Shown here: positions 54,903-64,000 of the stretch, piece after piece
Position numbering within the stretch: position 1 is the first letter of the stretch
Layout of the letters: each line of letters opens with the position of its first letter
NCBI RefSeq assembly: GCF_026914185.1
Contig: NC_070574.1
Location: 1,054,501-1,118,500, forward strand
Direction: 5' to 3'
Length of the DNA: 64,000 bases
Source of the DNA: Puccinia triticina
Lineage: Eukaryota; Basidiomycota; Pucciniomycetes; Pucciniales; Pucciniaceae
Notes under the pieces: generated by a model
What the model was told of the DNA's origin: nothing
Database searches by the model: none
What the model saw: only the letters and a program-made list of their open reading frames with translations
Made by a program: the position numbers and the translations under genes

Positions 54903-55978
54903 GATAGTTATAGCTTGTAGGTACAGGTTTATTTAGCCTTTGAGTGAATTTTAGTCAAAAGAATGAATTAATCTTTCTTTTTTATTTGTTCTTTTTTTGT
55001 GAGAGGATTTCAAACAACTCAGAAAACTATTGAAAATGGGGTTCCAATACTAAAAAGCAACTATACAATGGGGAAGAGGATGAAGAGCTGAGATATCAGG
55101 ATATGGCAAGAATGAGATTGAAACTCCCCCAGAGGGAAGAATAAGATTGCAACACATGTAGAATATATATACAAGTATGGTTATGTACTTGGGTTGGTGA
55201 GAAGAAATATGTAAACCCACAATGAAACTATGTAATAAGATGTAATGTGAATCAATGAAAATATGTAAAACAGTGATAATAATATAAAACCTAGAATGAC
55301 CTATCATGACAGAGGAAACCCAGGAATTATTTAATCAAGGGTATTTCTTGCTCATTCAGAAAGTGGGAAAGACAGTATTTCTGGTATCCCTTTTTTCCCT
55401 GAGATACAAATTGATCATTCACTATGCTTGGCAAGCTTGAACTATCCTTTTTTGATTTGGTCAGAGCAGTATCTCATTGTATAATTATGTAATCCTTTTT
55501 ACATAAGCCAAAATTTCAGCTCCTGATTTTATACAGTTGAACTAGACAAAAAATCACTTGTCTCAACAACAATCAAATTTGAATATTAGATTTTTGCAAT
55601 GTTTCAAGTGTGGGTCATTTTTCAGGCTGAAATCTGTATGCATTTTTTACAGTGGACCTGGAAAAACACAAGCTTAAATAATCCACTTGTGGTGAGAGAT
55701 TCTGACTTGAGCAGCGGCCCAGTCTTACCAGGAGGCTTACTGTTAACAAACAAGGCATTGGCTACTTGTGGTACAATGTGCGGTGGCAAGTGCTTGTTGC
55801 AAAAGCACCAGAGTGCTTATTTAAAGGAGGGCAACTCACAAAGTTTTGTCCCCCCAGGGGATCCAGTTTTGTCCTACCCTCTCCCTGGGAGCCCCCTAAC
55901 CACTTGATTAGACCCTTCCTGGACTAATTCAAAAACCAACCCTTAGACGACCAAAAATTTGCTGGATTTTCAGTAGGA
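54903..55978. other. Intergenic AT-rich region, no gene recognised
   Basis: No gene or transposon end is supported. Short open frames occur on both strands (for example 55050-55307 and 55599-55907) without recognisable features. Confidence 0.45.
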
Positions 55979-56467
55979 GTGGTAGCGCGATACCTCATTT
56001 TTCCTTGGCTGGAGGAGATCCATGTCAGGGATGTCTTGATCAGTCTGACATCCAGAGGCTTCCATTCCAATGTATTTCCCCTGGTTTGCAAGGTCGTTGA
56101 AATGTTGGACTTGGGCTATGAATCACTGTGTTCTTGGCGGCCTGATGAAACCCTTGGAGTTGCCCTTCTGGAACCCACACGGCTATATGCCCAGCAGCTA
56201 CTGCCAGTTCTGAAATCTGAAGATTGCTTGATCAAGGGACTCAGTCACATTACAGGCAGTGTGATTCTGGAAAAGGTCCCCTGGGTCTTGCCGGCAGGAC
56301 TGGTATGTGAATTCAATGCTGGGTCCTTCCCGCTTCAGGCTCTGTTCAACTTGGTCATGGATCAGTGGAACATAAATCCGCTCAAGATTTGCCACACATT
56401 CAACTGTGCAATTGGAATGGTTCACATGGTCTCAAAAGTCATTTCTCTCTTGGAATCTCATGACTAG
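55979..56467 (+). pseudogene. AIR synthetase (ADE5,7 C-terminal domain) fragment
   Basis: A 162-codon open frame matches the C-terminal half of phosphoribosylformylglycinamidine cyclo-ligase, the AIRS part of fungal GARS-AIRS proteins in purine synthesis. Readable motifs are WLEEIHVRDVLISL, HSNVFPLVCKVVE, LLEPTRLYAQQLLPVL, IKGLSHITGS, PAGLVCEF and HTFNCAIGMV. The nucleotide-binding HITGGG reads HITGSV, and there is no GARS domain, no N-terminal AIRS half and no clear start. It is a processed-looking or truncated gene copy, unlikely to be active, although the frame itself is open. Confidence 0.85.
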
Positions 56468-56470
56468 AGT

Positions 56471-56600
56471 CTAGAGATGGCCCCAACAAACACGTCACGG
56501 GTACCTGCTATCCGCTGGCGGGTAACCGCCAGCGTGTGCGTGTTCAGGTGCGGATGCTGGGTTGCTGGGAGAAGTTGAGCGGGTACCTGCTCTTTTTTAG
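56471..56600. mobile_element. Degenerate MITE relic
   Basis: Begins CTAGAGATGGC and continues with GGGTACCTGCTATCCGC and GGCGGGTAACCGCC words, resembling the left end of the MITE at 76-385. Confidence 0.4.
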
Positions 56601-56624
56601 GCATGTGGCGGCTGCCACAAAGAC

Positions 56625-56870
56625 CGGAAGGACTGGGAAGGCATTCCTTCCGGTCAAAGAGTTTACAAAACCTCTTTGGCCGGAAGGGATTCCTTCTGGT
56701 CGAGGAGGTTCTGCAACCTCTCCAGCTGGAAGTTATTCCTTCCGGTAGAGGAGGTTCTGTAACCTCTTTGACCAGAAGGATTCCTTCCAGTCAAAGAGGC
56801 TACAGAAACCCTTTGAATGGAAGGGATTCCTTCTGGCCAAAAAGGTTACAGAACCTCCATGAGTCATGAA
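56625..56870. repeat. Palindromic tandem repeat of GGAAGG and AACCTCTTT
   Basis: About five units of ~50 bp alternate two near-palindromes, GGAAGGNATTCCTTCC and AGGTTNTGNAACCT, separated by TTTGACC/GGTCAAA words. It is another hairpin array, with a sequence unrelated to the ACCGGT family. Confidence 0.7.
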
Positions 56871-56998
56871 CCCAGGGCTCAAACACGTGGTTGGGATTCA
56901 TGAAATTGGCAAATTCACCAACCAGCCGGGTGCCAAAATGAAAAGATTGGAATCCTGGGAGTAAAAGCAGAATTTTTCTTCTGTGCAATTTATCTACA

Positions 56999-57035
56999 CT
57001 AGAGTTTAAAGCAGCTACGCCGCTGCAGGGGGTAC
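56999..57035 (-). mobile_element. Helitron-type 3' terminus, minus strand
   Basis: Read on the minus strand: CCCCCTGCAGCGGCGTAGC with a GCAGC/GCTGC hairpin, then TTTAAACT, CTAG and T. The first 14 bases match the other three Helitron ends in the window. The body would lie to the right. Confidence 0.6.
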
Positions 57036-57861
57036 TGTAGAAATACAGACCCAGACCCAGACCCGCAGCAACCACCAAGGAAGCTCGCGAAGTTAAGCCA
57101 AAGCCCAGACCCAGCTGCTCAAAAAGGTAAGCCCTTCGCAGCCCAAAGACCAAAGTCCTAACCCAGGTTGAAGCTAACTTGTATCGCCACGACGATCACA
57201 GTAGCAAAACTATTGGTCATCGTAAAGCCAAACAGACAAACAGGACCCAGAACCCTGTAAGTCCAAGAGATTGAACCACATTGCTTTAGCCGCAAGGCTG
57301 ACAAAGTTCTGTTCTGTAATAGAACTCTTGCGGAACGTCTTGGAAACCAGACTCAGACACAAGAAGACCTGTTATACAGAATCACGGAAGTGACAGCAAA
57401 CCCTGAGTACCAAAGCAGCACAGACCAAGAAAAGAAACACAACAACACAGAGCTTGTGGCTGACACTAACAAACGTTGTTCAATGTGCAGCCCTAGAAGC
57501 CACAGAAATACTCCAGCAAGACAAAACAAAGCCGCTGCGATAGCAAGTGTATGCTTGTAAGTCACAGAGAGTGTATCCACCTAGAAAGCAGACAGGACGC
57601 TGATGGCAAGGAGATCATGGTTGATCCGGGTTATAGATTCCCTTTCCTCCGGCAAACAACCTAGCAAGGCAACCCGGCATCACCATCTCTCTCTTGTCCA
57701 AGCTCCCCAAATGACCTCACCAGACCCCCAGCGCCAGGCTCAACTTAGCCTGCTTTCAGGTGCTTAGAAACTGAATCTCCATTCTTGTTTCTGTACTCTC
57801 TCAAGTTGTACTTAGAATCTAATACAAAATATATATTATTTCAGTTGTTCCAAAATTTTCA
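57036..57861. other. Probable copia LTR, left edge unknown
   Basis: No gene is supported. The right end (..CAAAATTTTCA) directly precedes a copia primer-binding site, so at least its right part should be a copia 5' LTR. The LTR start was not found. Confidence 0.4.
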
Positions 57862-58189
57862 GATTTACAGTCTTGGAACGCTCAACCGGACCACCTCAAG
57901 CAGCAGCTGAAAGCAGACTAAGATGGCCAACACGCGAAACCAAGGGCCAAGCAGCAACTCCAATAAAACTCCCACAATTCAGAAGAGCAACGCATATAGC
58001 CTTGATAAAGACCATGCCAACGTTCCCAAATTTGACGGCACAAATTTCCCATTGTGGGAGCAAAAGATTAAGATGCACCTGCGCCCGCCCAAGACATTTA
58101 AAAACCTACATCTTGGAGCCAATGGACGAAGAGCCGGACAAGGACAAGCTACAAGGAGCGCTCCGCACGTAGGATTATATAGTTCTTGA
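57862..58189 (+). pseudogene. Copia relic: half-tRNA-Tyr primer site and Gag start
   Basis: 57862-57875 reads GATTTACAGTCTTG, complementary to the tRNA-Tyr anticodon arm, like the primer site of the intact copia at 30441-30453. The Gag frame starts at ATG 57923 (MANTRNQG) and has the copia Gag motif VPKFDGTNFPLWEQKIKMHL. It then shifts frame (ILEPMDEEPDKDKLQGALR in another frame) and is lost by about 58200, where other DNA begins. No protease or later domain is present. Confidence 0.65.
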
Positions 58190-58460
58190 TGAAGACATTG
58201 AATTGCTGTCTAAATTTAAGTTCTGCTATTTTCTTTGACTACAATAAGAGTCATAATTCGCGGGTGGCCGGTTGAATTACACCTGGTGAGAAGTCTGTCT
58301 TGGGATAATTGAGGTTTGGTGTGAGGTGGGTGCGACCTTGTGTTGGGCGGTGTTGTGGGGGGTAGTCTAGGCCCTTGGCTGTGGCTGCGGGAGGGGCACA
58401 GTCACCTTTATTTGGGGTTGAGGCTGCGGTGCGCGGAGTATTTGGGGAGGCGCGGGGCAA
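58190..58460. other. Non-coding DNA before a Helitron end
   Basis: No gene is supported; it is probably part of a non-autonomous Helitron ending at 58491. G/T-rich from 58310 to 58460. Confidence 0.35.
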
Positions 58461-58491
58461 CCCTGCAGCAGCGGAGCGGCTTGGCCTCTAG
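58461..58491 (+). mobile_element. Helitron-type 3' terminus
   Basis: CCCTGCAGCAGCGGAGCGGC, TTGGCCT and CTAG, then T. The hairpin is weaker than in the copies at 53641 and 54271, but terminal bases and spacing agree. Confidence 0.55.
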
Positions 58492-59060
58492 TTACCTACA
58501 CACTTGGGAAAAGGGGTATGCAAAAAATTAATTAAATCATTTAAAGTTGCTTTTTTGGAATTTTGAATGCATGATAATTCTTTTCAGGATTTTAGATGAA
58601 TTTTAAGCCTATTTGCGTTGCGTAGAAATGAGTAGAAAAAAACCGGGTACGTACGCGGAACAGGGGGTACGCAAAAACCGGGTAAAGACGCGGAAAGACC
58701 GGGTATTTACGTTTATTAACCCCCTAATTTCAATCATCAAGCCAACTGACCAAAATTGGCTGAGGCATTGGTTACTGATACCCCGCAGACACCCCGAACA
58801 GCCTCGGCGTGTCCCCGATGTGTTCGGTGATGTGGGGTCTCCCTCGGAAGTTGCGGTTGATGGAAGGAAGAGTCGACCATCTCTTCCTAAAAAGTGGACA
58901 TATCCACAAGAAAACAAACCAAAACCAGTGGCACTCCCACAGAGATCTTTGAAGGAGCTGCACATCCATCGCGGCTGGAACCTAGACATACACCGGCTGG
59001 AGCACCCGCCGCATCTCTTACACACTCCCGGCGTATTGGGACAGCCACATAGCAGTCATA
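58492..59060. other. Upstream flank of the aldose epimerase gene
   Basis: 58620-58720 has repeated CCGGGTA and ACGCGGAA words. Part of it resembles, in inverted orientation, sequence at about 61640-61800 on the far side of the gene. No gene or clear TATA box is seen. Confidence 0.4.
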
Positions 59061-61292
59061 ATGGGCCGTCCTCGACGCAACCAACATTCAGGTTCAGCCA
59101 GGGTGTATCCCGAGTATTCAGCGAGTCCGGCAGGCTCGTTCGACCGACTGAATCATGGCCATCAGGAGCACGATCAGGATGGTGGAGAGGACGAAGACGA
59201 AGAGAGCGGCGGTATGTGGTCGACCTTCCCCCCGCACCACCATTCGCCGCTCCTTGGAAGCCCTTCGGCCGCCGCCTTCTTCCGACGCCTGGATCCGTCA
59301 TCGAGCACGTACCGGAGCACCGCACGGGGCCGGGCGCGCGGCTTCAAGATCTCGTGTCGCTGGATCAGGATGCCGGCCCTGCTGCTCCTCTGTCTTCTCG
59401 CCATCCTCGCCTTCGTCGTCGTCCCCTGGCACCAATCCAGAGCCGGGCTCGATCTCAACCAGCTCAGGGTCTCCGAAAACCATAGCGATGGATTCGCCGT
59501 CCACAACATCTCCGCCCCTGACGGATCCATCTATGGTAGCTTCGTCGGGCTCGGCGCTTCCGTTCAGAGCTTGTTCGTCAAAGATCGGCATGGGTACGTT
59601 CTGCTCTTAACTCTAGCTCGCGGATTGCGCCCCAAAAACTGAACCTCCCACAATCGGCTTTCGTTTCGATCATCAGCTCCTTTCGAGACATCGTCCTAGG
59701 CTACGACAATACTTCGGAGTACCTCCACCATCCGATCAATCCAAGAATGGGCTCCGTTGTTGGACGATATGCAAACCGAATCAAGAACAGTTGAGCTCCG
59801 CACATCATCTACTTTTGAAATCTGACTAGATTTACGTCACATATCCTTGCTTTTCCAGGCTCGTTCGCCATCCCTGGACATCCTGATCAGATCTTTCGGA
59901 CAACTCCAAACGAGCATCAAGGTAGGAGCCAGGCTCTCTTTCATGCGCGAACTCCTACTCACTGGGGAGGGATTCTCGTGTGACTACAGGGCTGAATACT
60001 CTACATGGGGGGGATCCAGGATGGGATAGAAGGTTAGTGGGCTTTATTGGTGTTGTTTTGCTCGCATCGGAAGCGTTGCCGAGCGCTGCTCATATCTTTC
60101 AGTCCGTCGACCCAGACCATTCCAAGTCGAAGCCAAAAACCTGAGCTACATCTCTTTCTCACTTGTCGATCATGATGGCGAGCAGGGATTTCCACATGAA
60201 GTGGTCTCTAAAGTCAGTGCTCTCTTCGTTTCACACCTTCTCAGGAGAAAACCCTACTCACTTGAATATTCTCTCTACTTCAACCCCCTCCGTAGATTGA
60301 GTATCAGTTACTTTCCGGCGGTAAATGGAGAATCAAGATGACAGCACAAGCAAATGGACCGACACCAATCATGCTTTCCTCGCATGTTTACTGGTTTGTT
60401 TTTTTTATTTTCTTGTGATTGATATCTTGCCAGGCGGTGGTGCTCACGTCTTGATTTGCGCCGGGGGGGGATGGCAGGAATTTGGATGCATATGGCTCGG
60501 ACGAGTCGGCCCCGAAGCATTTCCTACAACTGAACGCGCCCCAATACATTGCCACCGACCCGATCCTGATCCCGACAGGGAAGCTAGAGTCGGTGAAGAA
60601 CACGCCGCTGGATTTCCTCGAGCCCACCGAGATCGGTTCGCGCTTGAACGAGACTGCCGGGCTGTGTGGCCAGGACTGCATAGGATACGTCAGTAGCCCC
60701 ACTCGCCACCCTCGTCCTCCTATCTCATGTCGGCCACCGCAAGTGACGAAGGGTCTGTTTGTTAAGCTAGGACAATGCTTTGGTCTACGATGTCCATCGG
60801 CCCTTGGAGGTCCCAGCAATGTCAATGTGGAGTCTTCAGTCGGGGATCAAGTCAGTCCCCACCATTCTTGCCCTTTTTTTTTTTTTTTTGGAAACCTTTC
60901 CCACTGACCCTTTCGCCCCCGCTTTCGGGACGCTCAGGATGTCTGTCATCACCGACCAACTAGGCGTCCAAATTTACTCTTGCAATTCAATCGTCCCCAG
61001 TGATAAGTCCATCCTTCCCATCCCTCGGAAAAAATCTCAGGCCGGACCGAATGGGATTTATGAAAACTATTCCTGCATCGTAATCGAGCAACGTAGGTTC
61101 CCAAGATATCTATTTTTCCTGCTCCTGTAAACCAAGAAAACACTGATAACTGAGATTATCACCGGTCCAACTTTCGTTTAATTAGAGGGGCTCATCGATG
61201 CTATTAATCATCCGCAGTGGAACATCGATAGCTTCTATGGGCCCGATAGACCTTATGAGTGGAACGCCATATACGAATTCTCAATTGTCTAA
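59061..61292 (+). CDS. Aldose 1-epimerase (galactose mutarotase), membrane-anchored
   Basis: Ten exons: 59061-59593, 59677-59789, 59859-59921, 59990-60032, 60116-60212, 60296-60393, 60478-60688, 60771-60850, 60938-61092 and 61186-61292. All introns are GT..AG, 68-93 nt. Phases fit and give 499 aa. The enzyme interconverts alpha and beta aldose anomers. Family motifs are DIVLGYDN, GSVVGRYANRI, LNTLHGGDPGWDRR, FSLVDHDGEQGFP, GPTPIMLSSHVYWNL and YGPDRPYEWNAIYEFS. The His in LHGG and in SSHVYWNL are the expected catalytic and binding residues. About 110 polar residues and a single hydrophobic helix (MPALLLLCLLAILAFVVVP) precede the domain, suggesting a type II membrane protein with the enzyme outside or in the secretory lumen. 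Bacterial and yeast enzymes lack this anchor. Exon 5 uses the acceptor at 60115, the only one in frame. Confidence 0.95.
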
Positions 61293-62974
61293 ATCATCTC
61301 GCTTGATTGTCTCCTTTCAGACCCAAGGCACGTGATCTCATAAGCCAGCATCACTCCAGACTAGAATATGCCACTCTTCCGGTCCGTTGTCGGTCTCTTC
61401 AACGACGGCGACGAAGATAGTTCTTGTTTATTGTATAGAGTACATCTTAAGGTGAAGAAAGTCTTATTTTTCGACAAACGTTTGAATAATACATGTATGT
61501 ATGTCGTATGTTGTCTTGCTCTTCATGGCTCCTTCATCTGTCGTTGTTATGTACTCCCCTCCCCTCACCACACTCTTACACCAACCAGTCTCGTTATTCA
61601 TGTTGTTCCTCCTTGCCATATCTATATAGGGCCTTACCTAAAAAACCCTGTTTTTCCGCGTAAAAACGCTGTTTGATGACCTGGCGACGTCTACACTGCT
61701 GCGGCGTACACGCGGTTTCCCCCGTTACACATGGTTTTTTTATCTAATTTTTCACGGCTTAGTTTTAAGCCTTTTTTGAAATTTTGAATTCATTTCCTAC
61801 ACTTTGAAGGGTGTAGAATTTAATGGTGATATGTAACCATTTTTTACTAAATTACTCCCATGAAAAGTTAATTTTGGAGCCCACCTAGTTTCTTGATTAA
61901 ATTAATGTGGACTGTTCTGGGTGTTTATTGGGACTTTTTATTATAGTTTTTGTTAGAATTATGCCCCATGCCCAGAAGAGGGTTTATTTCCTTTTTGTTC
62001 CTTTTCTTTCCATCAGGGTCCTTTAGCCTCCTAGGCCCCTCTTAGGCCCCTTTTTCTCCATGTATTTCATTCGTCCCCTCATGAAATACAACCCCCACTT
62101 AGTTCCAAGCCATTGGTAGTCAGACCTGCTCCATTGGAGACTTCTGCACTGCTGTTCTGAGTCCCTGTGCATCCTGTGCACTTGACCTTCTTCAGCTCAC
62201 TTCACCTCATTCTCAGGCCTCTGGCCACATTTTCTTCAGTTTTCTACATGAAATTAAAAGGCGCAGAATTTGATAGTAATATGTTTTAACTCAATAATTG
62301 CATCAGTAATTTTTTTACGGGGTTACTTTGCGCACGGAGGGAAACTCATTGCACACAAGGATTTCCGTGGCTGTGACGTTGCTTGACATCATGGTCAAGC
62401 CCCCCTCCATGCGTGCCCCAATCTGCACACGGTGATTGCAGGGGAGCGAGTGAGGGACAAACAGTTCCCCCCTGTCCACGGAGGCGGTATGAGTGGGCAA
62501 GGACCTGGGCGTACCTGACGCAAGGCTAGACACCAAGTCATGCGCATCTGTGATGCACAGCCTCGCGGGTCATATAAGTATGGTCCTCAGTGCTGATGGT
62601 TTGACTCCCTCAGCGCTCCTCTTCCCATCATTGCCCATAGCCAGCTCATCTAGAGCCGCTCACCTTTCACAAAAACCACCCACCCACCCTTTTTTGGCTC
62701 AGGGTTTGGGTTTACACCCAAATCCCCAAAACCTCTATGTTCTTTGGCATAGAGATGAGGTGCAGGCGCATCCTCTTCTCCTGGTCAAGGTTAAAAAGGG
62801 ACATTGGCCCTTCCTACCTTTACACCCGCACTTGCTGCGGCTTAACGGCGGCGCCAACAAGTCGCGCAGCAAGTACCAGGCAAAGAGCGGCCGCCACAGT
62901 GGACGGGCAGCAACAAAATCATCTGGCCTCAGGCCAGCAACCAGTAAAAATTGGTTATCAAGGTCCTCTCAATG
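61293..62974. other. Intergenic region, no gene recognised
   Basis: It contains the 3' flank of the epimerase gene. 61640-61800 has an inverted resemblance to 58540-58720. Open frames at 62315-62975 have no recognisable motif. No TIR or LTR end was found. Confidence 0.4.
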
Positions 62975-63390
62975 ACCACAAACCAGCCATTGGGGGGAAT
63001 CAACCTTCCAATTCTGCTACAGACCAGTCATTGGGAGGACTCAACCCTCCCAATGACTTGAAAAGACCAGTCATTGAGAGGAACAAACCCTCTCAATGAC
63101 CAATCTATTCCGGTTATCAAGGAGGATGTGTCCTCTTGACGGCCCATCTATGCCGGTCATTGAGAGAAGATACTCCTCTTGATGGCCAGTCTATTCCGGT
63201 AAGCAAAAAAATTTAATCCTCTCAATGACTGGGAACAGTCATTGAGTGGAATTAATCCTCTCAATGACAAGGACCAGTCATTGAGTGGACTTAATCCTCT
63301 CAATGACCGGGACCACTCATTGAGTGGACTTAATCCTCTCAATGACCGGGACCACTCATTGAGTGGATGTAACCCTCTTGATGACCAGCG
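62975..63390. repeat. Hairpin satellite, CTCTCAATGACCGGGACC type
   Basis: Seven or so units of ~45 bp carry TCAATGACNGG/CCAGTCATTGAG-type inverted halves joined by GGAATTAATCC or GGACTTAATCC. This is the fourth locus of the family. Here most palindromes have lost the ACCGGT core. Confidence 0.7.
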
Positions 63391-63841
63391 CCCATTTTTG
63401 GAAAGAACTGTGCAGGTACCAGCGGTGTAAATGTGTGAGCCCCCCTCCTGGGGTGTCACAAACATATGACAAAGTCCCAAGCAGTACCCATGATAGTCTC
63501 AGTTCCTCCCCCTTTCATCTAGCTCGGTAGAGATGCTGATCTCTCCTTGCTAGGTATGTCCTCTTTTCCCTTTTCCTTCTTTTCCCTTTCCTTTCCTCCC
63601 TGTCTGATTGTATTGAGAGATTTTGATCTCTCTTTGCCAGTCTTCCCTTTTGCAATACATATCACAGTTGGGCACTAGAATCCATGGAGACAAGTTTCTC
63701 AGCGCCATTCCCACAAAATAGTACCCGGGTTTGTTTTGAAATTCTATAATAAGTGGTGCTTGTACTTTGCTGGTGCTTTTAGTCGCCGCTTTCTGCTAGC
63801 GCTAACACTAATTTTCCATTTGAAAAAGTGGTGCCCCACTC
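63391..63841. other. Non-coding stretch at the window's right end
   Basis: No gene is supported. It has a T/C-rich tract around 63555-63600. Confidence 0.4.
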
Positions 63842-64000
63842 CACTACATGAAAACACCGCTTTTTGTAGCAAAGGGTAGCTCTTGCAGTGTTGGTTAAAA
63901 ATTGGGCATGGCTTTCCACAAACTGAACAATTGGAAAATATCCTACCAACAATCAATCAAAATCCATTTGGAGTATTCAATTCAACAGGACTCAAAACAG
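63842..64000 (+). mobile_element. CACTA-like transposon terminus (partial)
   Basis: CACTACATGAAAACACCGC at 63842 resembles the terminal sequence of CACTA (EnSpm) DNA transposons. An inverted internal word (GCGGTG/CACCGC class, CTACAAAAAG/CTTTTTGTAG) is nearby. The other end would lie outside the window, so this is only suggestive. Confidence 0.25.

Noticed and set aside
58613..59485. Plus-strand open frame of 290 codons overlapping the start of the epimerase gene
   Set aside because: It runs in another frame through exon 1 of the epimerase, whose ten exons rejoin perfectly. It shows no known motif.
58540..61800. Inverted repeats flanking the epimerase gene as ends of a transposon carrying it
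   Set aside because: The resemblance between 58540-58720 and 61640-61800 is patchy, and no target duplication was found.

Overview
The window looks like a transposon-rich chromosome segment of a basidiomycete, most likely a rust fungus (Pucciniales). Host genes carry many short introns (about 61-93 nt in the models below) with GT..AG borders and CTAAC/CTGAT-like branch points. Ordinary genes sit as small islands in a nest of LTR retrotransposons, solo LTRs, TIR elements, Helitron-like ends and gene fragments. The rust assignment rests on overall look and repeat content and is an inference.

Layout. 1-9.9 kb is the left gene island: a MITE with a 10-bp target duplication (76-385), a duplicated fragment of bleomycin hydrolase (1333-1604), two genes for predicted secreted proteins (2010-2924; 4015-5788, four exons), the complete eleven-exon bleomycin hydrolase gene (6675-8939, minus) and a two-exon 109-aa membrane/secreted protein (9499-9904, minus). 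10.4-16.9 kb holds decayed transposons: a chromodomain Ty3 relic and a transposase-like gene split by a solo LTR. 18.3-42.0 kb is one nest. A fragment of a G-protein beta-subunit gene is split by a minus-strand LTR element (18538-41929). Its Gag zinc knuckle is split by a plus-strand Ty3-type element (21545-38212). That element has a solo LTR in its primer-binding site and a Ty1/copia element (25920-30952) in its coding region. A 637-bp TRIM and another solo LTR also sit in the outer element. Most insertions can be ordered because target duplications and interrupted reading frames rejoin exactly.

42-58.5 kb is repeat country: an LTR-like stretch, a LINE that keeps only ORF1 and a poly(A) tail, a 3-kb inverted-repeat element filled with palindromic 'ACCGGT' hairpin satellite, a 992-bp solo LTR, a second satellite-bearing TIR element, four Helitron-type 3' ends, an AIR-synthetase gene fragment and a copia relic. 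59.06-61.29 kb is the right gene island: an intact ten-exon, membrane-anchored aldose 1-epimerase. The last 2.5 kb carries more hairpin satellite and a CACTA-like terminus.

Most unusual points: (1) a TRIM whose LTRs each contain a tRNA-like Pol III unit (A box, B box, T4 terminator) and whose primer-binding site matches an initiator-Met tRNA half; (2) an antisense gene with a Zn2Cys6 DNA-binding domain and an in-frame 61-nt intron inside the Ty3 element; (3) a primer-binding region that is an intron-free 3' half of tRNA-Tyr including CCA; (4) the same hairpin satellite inside two elements with unrelated TIRs; (5) in-frame stops that fit CGA-to-TGA change in a TCG context. Everything here was read by eye; no database search was possible.
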